Shown here: positions 1 through 12,309 of the stretch, one piece after another | How positions within the stretch are numbered: the stretch's first letter is position 1 | Layout of the letters: every line of letters begins with the position of its first letter | Assembly (NCBI RefSeq): GCF_001625305.1 | Contig: NW_017802824.1 | Coordinates: 4,490,260-4,554,259, forward strand | Reading direction: 5' to 3' | Origin: Branchiostoma belcheri | Taxonomy: Eukaryota; Chordata; Leptocardii; Amphioxiformes; Branchiostomatidae | DNA: 64,000 nucleotides | Program-made: the position numbers and the translations under genes | The notes under the pieces: generated by a model | What the model was told of the DNA's origin: nothing | Seen by the model: the letters and a program-made list of their open reading frames with translations, nothing else | Databases searched by the model: none

Positions 1-739
1 ATTTTTCAATTACGAATGCCGTTTTCTGGTTTGCTAATGATGGCTCTCCGGTGTGTAATCTCATGTTTAACCTATAATAGGATAGCTGTAATTGCAGTCT
101 GACGTACAAATTACTGCTGGTTCCTGCCATTCGGATACGAAAAGACGGATCATCAATCCGTCAGGGGTAGAATCCACAAATGATGGATTACAAATCAATG
201 TCATATTCCAGCGCACATGAATATGGGCTTACGTAAATCACTAAAGCTAACGTCCTACGCAACAATACGTTCAAGGTTAGCCATTTTCAGACCCCAGAAT
301 TTCAAATGGGCACGACTTATTTTTATAATATTGCCTGGATCTGTTTTAGCCGACATTTCTACTTGGTGTACTTATTTAGCTTAAGTTTTATAATTGCAAT
401 GGCCACTGGTCTGTTCGGTATGGATTTCTTTCCAAATCTGCATATTAGCATATTCAATATCACAGTCTCCAGAAGTTGCAGACAATGCCAGACAATGCGT
501 AACGGTACTGTACAGCTATGGCAGAGGTACTAGGTCGGTTATGTATTTCAAACTATGATTACACTTTTGGGTTATGTATAAATAAAATATCCTTTTTTAG
601 CTGTACATCTGAGTATTGTTCCATTCTACACCCATTGTTTTCAACCTGAAAGCAAAAGTATATAAAGGTACATCATCGTGAATTTTCACACTTCTTTTAG
701 TGTTCGGAAGTTAAAGGCATCCAATGCAGTTTTATGGGC

Positions 740-967
740 TTGGAAACCAAATTTTAAAAGTTGATATTCTAGTCACTTTATATAGTATTTGGTTAATAAA
801 ACCACACTATCCCCATGTATATTGACCCTGATGGAGCGAAAATACTCAAAATGCTGACAGAAAATGCTTACTTGAAGGGCCCTCGGCTGATTTTTAGGGT
901 ACCACACATAAAATAAAGGACTCATCTTGGGGCTTCTTTTTGCAGTTTTAAATACCCAAAGGATCAA
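740..967 (-). repeat. Dispersed repeat, copy 1 (matches 39700-39915)
   Basis: Read on the minus strand it shares GCCCCAAGATG, GTGGTACCCTAAAAATCAGC, GAGGGCCCTTC and AGGGTCAATATACAT with the plus strand at 39.7-39.9 kb. It has no coding potential of its own. Confidence 0.7.
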
Positions 968-3900
968 ATGCTGATTGAAACGTGCTAATGTGGGGCAGTT
1001 TATGTGTCAATATCATAAAGATTTCCTTATTCAGAATATTTCAAGTTTTGCTCCTCTGGATCGCGTTGGATGCCTTTTTAATGTATAAGCATGCCATACG
1101 ATATAATGATATCCTGAACCTCTGACGTGAGCGGGGAATACAGCGATATAAGAACCACGTGGAAGGTTTCGACCTCTGTGTTAATAGTTTGTGGCCTTTG
1201 TGGCGCCCGATATCAGAGGCTGTGGTCTATAATGCAATCCTGCGGATGCTTGATGCCGCCATTGGTCAGATTTCAATCGAGTAGTAATAGAAAAAAAGCA
1301 AAAAGGGCATTCACAATTTCTTTAAATGGAAACATTCTCCAGTGTTTGTTACACTGAATATATATGTCGTTGATAAGTGAGATTTGCCAGGACCTGAGGC
1401 TACGGCCTTGACACCACGAAGCTTCCAATGATTAAAGAAGGTATAGAAGCTTTTGAAAGCAGCTGTTACAAAACGTCTCTGGCAATTCATTACTGTAGAT
1501 GTGTAGTACTTTAAGAACACCCTGTGCTATTCTTAGAATGCCATTATATATCAGACATTGCTCAATTGCAAACATAAGAAAGTTCAACATTTATTCATAC
1601 CATATTCAGCTGATCCAAATGCAGACGTATTGACGTATTATGTAGCTTGTAACTTTGACAATAGAGCTTAATGCAATGGTACATATTTTGTACGTACACA
1701 TCCGGCTAGAACATCAACCGTACAATAAGGAGACATGACACATGAGTCTGTAGTTACCATTACCCTAACATCACCCAGTCTGTCTGTGACCCAGTGAGAA
1801 GGAAAGACAAAACACCCCATCTCTACAGAGACTGTCTGCTCCGTCAAACGTCAATATGTGCCATCTTCACCTAGGGCAAAGTGCCTGCAGCGAGAGAAGG
1901 TGTCATTATGTTATGAATTATCACGCTTTTGATCTTTTGCCTGACACCAGAAACCTGTGCAGTAAGCTCTCTTTGAGACCAAAAGGCCGTGACACCTCCA
2001 TTAGTTCAAGAGCCTGTGGGCTCAAAAAGGGATTCGCCGTCTTTAAGTTCATAGACGAAATCGGGCGGTGAGCCCTCTCGAGCTCGTTTTACCGCCTTGT
2101 ACACGGGGGTTGATCTTGGAAAATGGAGTACCCCGCCATGAATTTCGGAGCTCAAAGGCCCTTTAAGGGGGACAAGCAATATATTGTTACGGTGTGAACA
2201 GAAGTGGATCAATGCGAGCTTTTTCAAGAGGGACTGTAATGAAAGTGCTATGAGTAGACACTGACAGTGGATCAAACGCTATCTTGATTTATTGAACTTT
2301 GTAACTCTCTTATGACTTTGTCTGCAAGTTTTCGCCTCTGGGTGGCTTTGAGTAGTGCTGAGATGCCCACATCGTAGCAAAGGTTTGCATGCACCAATGG
2401 TACCCTGAATATGTCCATCTTCCTAAGGTTGCTTCTGCAATTTCAGCGATAACTTGCAGCGGTTATCTCTGGCATTTACACCTTGACCTGCAGTCCAAAG
2501 AAAAGAAAAGACGTCGCACGCTCCATCAGTTACGAGATCAGATACAAACCTGGTACTGGTGAATTCCATTAGCTTCATTTGATCCGAAGAGGGGAACACT
2601 ACGTGTCTTGAATTTGATCCAACTAAACACTTCTTACATTGATTTCAGTAGTACAAGTACAGCATTTGCCTTAGAGGCAAAAGGAAGCAAATCATGTAAA
2701 ACCACAGTATTTCATTTATATTCAATGTGGAGATCCGGAGAGCAGCTTACAAAACTATCGGTAACTTGCAAACTATTGGTAGAAGAAGAGCGAAAACATG
2801 AAATGTATGAAGTCATGAAGAAAATCTCACGACTCAAATCTCTCTATAACCGTGTATGAGACGTCAGGTCATGTCCACCACACGCTTTTTGATGCAGAAA
2901 GCTCACTATTCCAGCTCCAGACATGCTAAAGAAGCTTCTGCTAGCCGTGTCTTGGTAAGGATGTCTTAGGGGAAATTTCCATAATCTACACTGTCTCAAA
3001 GACTTTATTATGATTCTTTCTTCCAGGGATATGTAAGATATATGATGGATATTAAGTCTCATTGATTGTGTATTAATGAGCATGTTGTAGGCATGTTTTT
3101 ATGGCAAATGAATGTCTCTGATTCCTCACACAAAGGCTAATTTATGTCATTTATGTCAAAATTTATCACATTGCAGAAAGTAGGATTAATGATTTTCATT
3201 TGTGAGTTAGAACTGATAAGATTTATCTTACCCTAGCCAACAAAACATATTATAATCCTCAAGGGTTATAAAAAAACTAGGAACCATCACTTACCATAAA
3301 TCATATATTGTAGCCTGTATATGGCCAGAAACTACCACCACATTTGTCGTAGTTCTAAGCAGTTAAAATAAAGTGCAGTTGTAAATTGTGGGCCCCATGG
3401 TAATTCCTCGATGAAAAGACTTTTATAGTACATAATCCTGCTTCCTGCCGTTTTATGTATCAAACAAGAGATGTGATAACACACAACAGTACTTTCAACA
3501 TAGCAAGGGATTTACACCTTCGGATTTCTTTCATTCTTCTACTTAGCCACATATACGCCAGTGATTGAAGACAATACGTTTACAGCGGGATAAAAGCCCA
3601 AATCGGCATGTAGGATTGATGCCTTCATTACTTCGGTATCTTTGTAATTTCATACAGAAGCCCATCAGAGATATTGGATTCCTCTAAGATCACGGCAGGT
3701 CAAACTGGGGGCACCAGTCGGACGGGATATCATTTTAAGTAATAGTGCAATTCTACCTAATAGTATCTTTTAACAACCAACGTCGGACATTGGCTTATAT
3801 TGGCTAAGATTACAAACGAAAGCTTGTTTGAGGGCAATGTACTGCCAGGTGCATCTGGTATTGCAAATCATGTCTTCATTTTATCTTAAGATAACTTTGT

Positions 3901-6499
3901 CTTATCATCTAAACTACTTACGCACACTTACAACCAACGGTGAGGAAACTGGCAATTACAGAGTCTCGGTGACCCGTGGGAATGCTGTATAAATCAATGT
4001 TCATTCAGATTTGGTATTGATTCCGAGAAAATCCCATCGCAATGGTGATGTAGCGGTCGATTGCCGACACCTGGGCCCTGCAAGCCGCCGGCATTGAAGC
4101 CATGGTATATTTGGGAATAAATCACCCGGAGTCCCTGCTGATTCGTGGTTAAATGAAAGCCATGGACAACGAGGAGACAGATTTGTCTCTTTTTCCCTGT
4201 TTTATATGAAGTTCTGGCATCATTTGTTCTTACCCGCGAATTCAAAGTTTGGTTGATTCAATGTCATTTGGGTAACGTTTTATACGATGATAGAAACCTT
4301 TCATTGTATCATTGTATGGACTTCATGTAGCTTTCAAGTTGGTAATTCCCAGGTGTATATATTTAGAAAGTTAAGTACGCAGTGGGGGCTACATCGTATA
4401 GTTCATCATGGCTTCTCTAGGTAAATTGGCAAAATTGCACTTATTGACAATGCAATGTATTATCTCAAATAGTAAACATTGATATATAAGATTACTTCGC
4501 AAATATATCAAACAAGTACCCTTAGCAAAACTGGTGACTCCCTTTCCTTTTGACAGCAACAGATCAAAAAAGCAATACAGATTACATTCTTGGAACCGTC
4601 TGTTTCCCATGTGGCCAATTTGTTGTGCCTGAAGTAAACGCAAACAAATCCTTGGCAGAATAGTTGATAAAGACTGGTGACAGCTCCTACATGGCACCCG
4701 TCCCCCTGGCTCCACCAGCTAATCCTACCTGAACATTAAGCAACATAATGACATTCTTCTAGTAATAGAGTTGAGTTGAGCGAACCCACTGGTGAAATGA
4801 GAATGTAGCTTAGGACCTCCATCTACCTTAGCGTTATGGTATGGGCCATTGAACACCGTCGCTTCAAGAGGCCATCGACTCTACACAGGCTATATATACA
4901 TATGGCAGCAATGGACATCTTCAACGATCCGTTGGATTTCATGGCGCCTTTCTTTATTGCTGAGCCCAGCTCCTACAATTCAAACTTCAAACCAGTGTAA
5001 TCTTCGAGTATGAGTCGCCCAGAAACAGATATGCAAGATCATCAATGTCAAAGAATACTTCAAGAGTCAACATGGACAATATTATCTCTTGCTACATAAG
5101 AGCATAATTTTAATTTGTAACCATAAATTGATTCTAACACTGTCAGCTATATGGCCTCACCGCCCCAAAGAAACGCCCTCTAGGTGTTTGTTTTGTATAG
5201 ACATCACGCTAATAATAAAAACTTTGTAAGAAAGAATTAAGGGTTAATGACCCGCTCCGAGGAGTATATGGTGCCATAATTCCCGGGTATTTCATATAAC
5301 CACCGATTGAACCGCCGAGTGAGCGCTGGCGACTGGATCCGGTGTTTATGAGATTTAGGCAGAGTAGGTCATGGCGTCATAACTAATAGGAAATGGGGAC
5401 CTCTAATTGGTCAACGTCATCTTACTATATGATAACATTCTAATCGATGTTACATCAAAGTTAGGAAAATGTATATGTCTTTTTAAAAACTAAAAAAAAA
5501 AAATAAATGGTTTGTTATACATGTCTCTGAATTGGAGACAATAACAACCAGGATCTAAGAGGCACCATCTCTGCGTCAAAACTTCCGATAATCTGTCAGT
5601 GAGAAGGACGACGCAATAGTAATAACATTTTCTGTGCTGTACTCCTATATCGGCGTTATTGATGATGACTGTATCAAAGTATTAGACACTTGGGAACGGA
5701 ATCCTGATAACATTGAAATGCAGGCCATTTGTATTGAACCAATTGCCCATTTTACCCGCTCAAAAAGAACTAGGATCGATAGTTATGCCTACCATCACTG
5801 CGATACTACAGCATCGAATAAAACTTTATTTAAGATCGCAGTGTTGATAGTTTTGCCACGAATGCAATAAAGACATGGATAGGTTTAACCATATTTACAA
5901 TGTACATTCAGTTGTGCGCCAACCGTAGAAAAGTTGACAGAGTTTGATATGTATTTTTGCACAAAAGAACATTGAAAAATATTTTGAAGTACGGTAGACC
6001 TGTACAAGAAACCATTTGGTCCACCTAACCATCAATGACAAGCGATGCAATATATGGGAGGAAATGCGTAACGATGCAAGCATGTTATCGTGAACATATC
6101 ATCTGGCTTCATGCATAATATTGACCATATGAAATATGAGTGTCCTTCAAGGTACTTCGCTCGTGTTTATCTTAATCAGTATGAAATGATTGATCAATCT
6201 ATGCAGTGATAAATATGCATCTGTGATTGCTGAAGGCGCCACGTATGGAATTTCTTTGGGGAGGGAAATCTGTCATCGTTTTCTGTTAGTCGATCACATT
6301 GGACTGTAAGATCTTGTTTTTTTTCGTGATCGTTTAATTATATAATCTTGATAAATTCAAATTTCCATCGGGTATCAAAGATGCTCGTTAAAACAAAAGT
6401 ATTGTGTAATCCCTTTAATCTTTAGGTAATGAGAAGTCATGGTGTGCTGCCAGGTTCACTGGTTTCATTACACTACCGCTATCTTTAGCAATGGCGTTG

Positions 6500-6572
6500 T
6501 CAATCAATCAATCAATAAATAAATAAATCAAATGGTTTATTTTCAACCGACTTCGCAGCACCAGGCTGAATT
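6500..6572. repeat. Short repeat tail related to 10700-10775
   Basis: A (CAAT)n/(AAAT)n run followed by GGTTTATT and CGCAGCACCAGGCTGAATTT. The order matches the segment after the AATG microsatellite at 10.7 kb. Confidence 0.5.
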
Positions 6573-9500
6573 TCGTCAATTGTAGCATTAATTTAAAATT
6601 TTTATGCATCAATTATAAATCGTTAATAGCACATTAGTACGTAAAAGAGCCTCTTATTTTAAAACATGCACAAGTACAATAATAAAACCCTGACGTGACA
6701 TAAAACGTTTGTCAACAGTGTGCTTGGGCTTCAATTAGTATTTCGTATTCTTATCACTGATGGTACTGCACTATTACTGTATTTATTGATACCAATACTT
6801 TGTTCGAGTCCGGTCAGTAGAGTAATACACTTGTAAGCACAACGCTCTAGTGAATGCAAACAACTTAGTGAATCCAATACTTTGTTCGGGTCGGCTTCAA
6901 TATCGCCCACCAGAGGTCTCCGCAAGGAGTTTTGCGTCCGTGTTGTACAGACAGTTCCGTTTATTACTCCAGCTTCAGTAACCGTAGCGTGAAGGTGAGA
7001 TGGGCGGCAGTTACCGGTGGACTACACGGCACGCAGAGGTCATACTTCTGCCCTAGTATCACCATCATCCTATTACATGGGTGTAGCTGCAAATGTACCC
7101 TGACCGCACAGGCGATATAGCCATCACACAGCAATCATGAACGTTACACTGGACCTTTCGCGAACTTTCACCTCTGACCCTGCAGGTCACCCCTCCCCTG
7201 ATTACAACCATCAAAACATGTTTGCTAGCCAATCGATTTTTCCTTCACAACAAAACATGGCGCGGTATCTAGTAGAGCGTGCACATACCTAACATGTAGG
7301 TATGCATTTCGCAGCAGGAAAAACATCCATTTTAGATCCAGCTGATACACAGAGCTGACAATTTATGACAAAGCTTTAAAGGAAAATATTTTGCGGGCAG
7401 TTTTACAGTTCTGAACGCCCCATTAACTCCGTGAAACCATATTTTACGATGATGTCTCCGGTAGTGAAATAGACATGCCGCATCCCCTAATGGAATTTGC
7501 CTTTCACGAAAAGCAGGCGCTGATAGCGGTGGCTGATAAACAGGCTAGGTGAAGGTCGGCCATACGGAGGGTGGGCTCGCTTCCCGGGGGATTCGGATCT
7601 TAGGAAACAGTCAAGCGGTCAAGGCCAGCCAACCTGTCGGAAAATTAGGGCTTTATTTCATTGTATCAGACGTGAATGCTGCTTTCAGCTGATCAAGGAT
7701 AAGAACAACTTCTGTTGAAGTTTGGCAACAATAGCCAAAAGTTAGTTGCAAATTATTTACAGGACATTATAGTGCGAGAGTTGTACGCGGTAAAAACCCA
7801 TGTTACTAAATGTCTGGAAAGAAAGTTTTAATGTCAACTGTCTGGCATGCATGCTAACTTTTAATGTACAATACACACAACTGGGACCAGACCAAATTTT
7901 ATTTCTACCGGGTAAGAAATGCGAAAATGTTACGCAAGCCTTGACCAAATGTTGACGGATGTCTAGCTTAGTGAAGCATACTTCCTGATGGTTATGAAAA
8001 ATATATATTTCCCGTGCGTAACAATGTTTCGTGGATTTGGAAAGGTTACTCTACTTGTGTGACGAATGCTGGTATTTCCGCAAAATCCTTAGCAGAATTG
8101 CTAAGCGTTTTACAGGAGACCTTTGCAAGGTGTAAACATGAAGGGTGATTGTAAAATGGGCGAGTCTAACGTAGACTAAATCCTCCCGGACATATATACG
8201 GCGCGCTAGGATCTAGGGAAATGGCATCTCCCAAAGGCTGCTAAGTACTGCTCGTCTGTTATTCGAATAAATGGTGTCCAGAGATCATAGGATATTCTGC
8301 GGACGTCATGGCATTACGCTGAAGCCCGTGTGTAGAAGAAGGGATATGTGGCTATCATGTCACATGAAAGAAAGGTGCTGAGACAATAACAGAGAAGGCT
8401 GTGTCTATACGACTGGGAGATATAGAAGTCTCTCCAAAGTAAAGCTAAAGCAAAGTTTAGAGCACAGTCGTGACTTGTAGTTCCAGAATTTAAGCCAAAT
8501 TCTCAAACTTATGTCAGGTAGGGCTTGGCTAGCTATATAGTTCCATTCAACTTCTAGGCAGAAAGTCGTGATCAGCACAGTAATGTAGAAGGGTGTTTAA
8601 AACATCGTATTCTACTAACCAACTTAATTAATTTATCTGCATCTTACCTACTGGTCATTCCAGAGTGTTTCAAATATTCGGCAAGCCATTTCCTTGATGG
8701 AAGATGGTCACCAATTATGGATTTGATGGCCGTCGTAATTGTTGTGAACCATTAGCACGTCTGTTCTGATGGACTCATATGACAGCCGGCAGACAAGTAG
8801 GATAGCGTGCTTTATCTGAATCACCTCAGTAATGGAAAAGGCCCAAACCAATTTATACCTGGTCCCTACATGGAGACAACATCACTCCACATATGTACCG
8901 AATGATGCAGTCGGTCACCTTGACTGGCGAGCGAAATCAATCTTGGACCATCTTTGGTCTGACTATCTGAAGCCATTTTCTGCTGAATTTTGTAGATATA
9001 ATGGCATACAAAATCAATGCCTTAACAGATGTTGATTACAAAATACAAGAGACAAGAAAGAATTTGATTTGTTGATGAAACATAGGCTAACGATGAGGTA
9101 GTTCACCCCATAAGAATATGCTATATGTATATACCGTATTCTCATCTTGGGGCATCTGCTTTTGGTGTTAGTAAAGATTCAATACGAGTACAGTCCCTCG
9201 CAGATAAATGTGCTTAGAGTGAAAAAAGATCAGGAATCGTTGGGCAAAGGTTTAAGGTTACCAGGCTAGGTCACATGAGTGACTCAGGTCTCACTGCGAA
9301 TCGACGTGGTCAAAGGGTGTCAACATTACATTCAGCCCTGGACTGGCCAGGCATGTGACAAATACGTGTTAAACGAAGCACATCATTGCCTCCGGCTGGG
9401 TGCTGATTTCAAGTTCAACCTTTCGCCAGCTGTCGCGCATTTTATCTGTTGCTCAAATGCCAAGTTCGAACGGATTGATGAATGATGATAAATTGTAGTC

Positions 9501-10612
9501 TGGCGTCTCCCCGGGTCCCATTATCAGCTCTACCTGCTGCTGCCTCCCTCGGGTCTAGGCTCCACTGTGTCTGACTATGCGAGTAACAAGCTATTAAACA
9601 TTTGGCCTTACCACAGGGTACAACACAATACAATGGTAACTATGGCAAGTGCTTACGTTGTATCGAAACAAGAGGGGCACAATTGCATTTCAACGAAACT
9701 TTCAATTTCTTGAGTGCAGGCAAATTCTTTAAGAACAATAACTGCTAGCTAAATCGTTTAATAGTAATATAATGGGATGGATTTGAATAGGTTTACATCA
9801 ATGATTATTTCTTGGAACGCAGTAATGTATTCCCAGCATGAGGTTATTTCTGGCAGCCCTGCGTGGTGCAGTTATACCACCTTCTTTCATAGATAAGTCC
9901 ACTGATCTGTATCGCATCAGTCACGTATTAGGAACGGGTATGAGAACCGAGAAGTAATTAGATGATAACGCGTCCTTGATAACGCGTCTAGATAACACGG
10001 TATCGAAACTATGGTTGAACTTTTATGACTTTACCATCAATCAACGGAAAAATCGGCGTTATCTTTATCTTTTGTGAAACTTGTAGGTGATAGATTCACC
10101 AAAAAGGATTCATGACATCTCCTATTGACGTGAATCTTTTGTCAGCTGAGTTGATGCAGAAGTAATGGGAGGAATGTTCGTAATGGTGATGCCAAAGGAT
10201 TTTCGTAGACTGCAACAGCTTTACACCTTGTTGAGCACCTTGCGGCATGGCTAACTACTACTCAGCAATACCGTTCATCCAACCATGAATCGAGTACCGT
10301 CCAGGGAAGCAGATCATGGAACGATGTGTCTCTTTTTCTTCGTCTTCAACATAAACTGGACCAAGAAGCTTGGTTTGAACGCAAAAACATTAAAAGAGGA
10401 CTACTACTTACTACTTAGGCCTGCTGCCCATCCTTGGGCATAGGCCACGGACTAGGTCCCTCCATCTGGTGCGGTCCTGTGCTATCTCTACCAGCTACCC
10501 CATCAAAAGATGGCTAATTGAACTCAAAATGAACACCATAGTGTTATTACTATGTAGCGTATATGAGCTGCATTGCATGTTCTTCTTTGATTTTCCCGTA
10601 GTTGGAAGTTGA

Positions 10613-10730
10613 ATGAATGAATGAATGAATGAATGAATGAATGAATGAATGAATGAATGAATGAATGAATGAATGAATGAATGAATGAATGAATGAATGA
10701 ATGAATGGTTTGAATGAATGAATGAATGGT
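10613..10730. repeat. (AATG)n microsatellite
   Basis: About 28 AATG units with one GGTTTG interruption near 10706. It is followed by GGTTTATT and a segment with CGCAGC...GGCTGAATT that recurs at 6535-6572 after a CAAT/AAAT repeat. The pair may be 3' tails of one retroelement family. Confidence 0.9.
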
Positions 10731-11047
10731 TTATTAGAAAAGAAACTCTCGCAGCCTACTGGCTGAATTGCAGATTCCATTACAAGTACTTTAAAAGTGT
10801 CATTCAGTTATAATATAAAAACGATAATTAAATTTACCTATTTAAAATCAGTTCTGTCATGGCTTAAACATTCATGTCTCCGTTGCAGATGATTAAAAGA
10901 TGATTAAAATAATAGATATATAATACACATAGATATATTTCGCGAACAGTACGACATACATGCGGGCCTAATTCTTTCATCACATAAGTCACAATTTTTT
11001 CCTTGTTCAAGTTCTCTGAAGGGTTGTGTTGAGAACAATATTGCTAT

Positions 11048-12203
11048 TCATTCGTTTAACAGTCGGGTTAGGTATGGTATGGTAGAGTTTTGGTATCTAT
11101 TTGTCCTACACTTCACAGTTCTCAGTTTGTTAGCATTTCGAGTGTTCCTGCCATGCTCCTCGCTTCCTCTCGGTGGGAGGAGGTCAGGGTTGATCTTAGA
11201 AGCAAATTTCCGGCATAAGTCCGTGCGTCGGCTGCTGAGTGACTGTAGGCCTGTAGTGTGCAAGGCTGAGTTGTAGTCCACGTACTGACCCCTCAGGATG
11301 GTGCGCAGTGCCCTCTTCTGTATCCCTCTCCAAGCGAGCTGACTGGGAACTAGTGAGTCCTGGGGTGCCATACAGGGGCACAGTACTCTACTACAGGTCT
11401 CACGTATGACTTGTAGACCTGCAGTAAGTCATTCACAGGGAGGTTGAAGTGTTTCAGTCTCCTTAATAGAAACAGCCGGCCGTTTTGCTTTGTTGAGCAT
11501 CTTGGTTACGTTTGTTTCCCACTTCAGGTTAGCCTGGAGCCAGACTCCCAGGAGACATGCAACTGCCACACTTTCAAGTTCTGAACCGTAAATGTTGAGT
11601 GACGGCGGTGCAGGGGGAATCCTCAAAAAGCAAATAGTCATAATCTTACACTTGTCTCCATTCAGAAGCATGTAATTGTCCTTGGACCACTGACCGAACT
11701 TATCTAGCTCTTCTTGCATGATGGAACGTTCAAGGCGATGCCTTGATTCTGTCATTGTTAAGTCGTCTACGTATTTCCATTCATGTATACTGGGAGCAGC
11801 ATCTCTGACAGCGTCATCAAAGACGGCTAAAAAATAGTATTGGTCCGAGAAGTGTGCCCTGAGGTACAGAACAGGTAAGTATCTCCCACTCTGACAGCTG
11901 TCCACCGTAACGAACGCGTTGGCGCCGATTTGACACAAAGTCACTGATCCAGGGGATGATGCTAGGTCTTGCACCAAGTTTGATCAACTTGCTTATGGCT
12001 ACAGTATGGTCAATGCGGTCGAAAGCCTTAGAAAAGTCTGTCATGATCAAGGTTGTGATGTTTCCAGGCTTTTCAGATTCTTCCAGAAGTTCGGCCAGAA
12101 TGTCCCCCTCAGCCAACATGCAGTGACCTTTAGAAACTTCTTTCTCAGTACTCCATTGGTCTGTCCAAATATAGCATTTTATGCATTCTCTGGTGATTCC
12201 CAT
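11048..12203 (-). pseudogene. Decayed non-LTR retrotransposon, reverse transcriptase part
   Basis: Three minus-strand reading blocks in different frames form a broken reverse transcriptase. Block 12203-11817 has DFSKAFDRIDH and SVPQGTLLGP, conserved motifs of the palm. Block 11977-11429 has the YVDD catalytic motif and LLNGDKCKIM. Blocks ending at 11048 hold the C-terminal region (RALRTILRGQ, RRTDLCRKFASK). Frameshifts separate the blocks and the 5' half is missing, which is usual for 5'-truncated LINE insertions. The style resembles the CR1/L2/Jockey groups; the clade is not resolved. It is certainly inactive. Confidence 0.85.
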
Positions 12204-12309
12204 AGTTGTAAAATCCTTATCTCAGGTACGATACAGCGGTTCGTGAGAAACATTACAGTACAAAGTAGGCTGATGGACAGCCACCTTGATGATCCAATAG
12301 CTTGCTGAT

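Larger units (their letters stand above)
1..10600. other. No gene recognised
   Basis: AT-rich DNA with only short open frames that show no family motif or joinable exons. It holds the dispersed repeat at 0.74 kb and the retroelement tail at 6.5 kb. A stretch at 5310-5450 with ATTGGTCA...CTATATGATAACAT resembles 61690-61760. Confidence 0.6.

Noticed and set aside
10550..10780. Open frame rich in repeated HSFI residues
   Set aside because: It is a translation of the (AATG)n microsatellite.
11079..11276. Plus-strand frame inside the retrotransposon
   Set aside because: It is the antisense of the reverse transcriptase C-terminal region on the minus strand.
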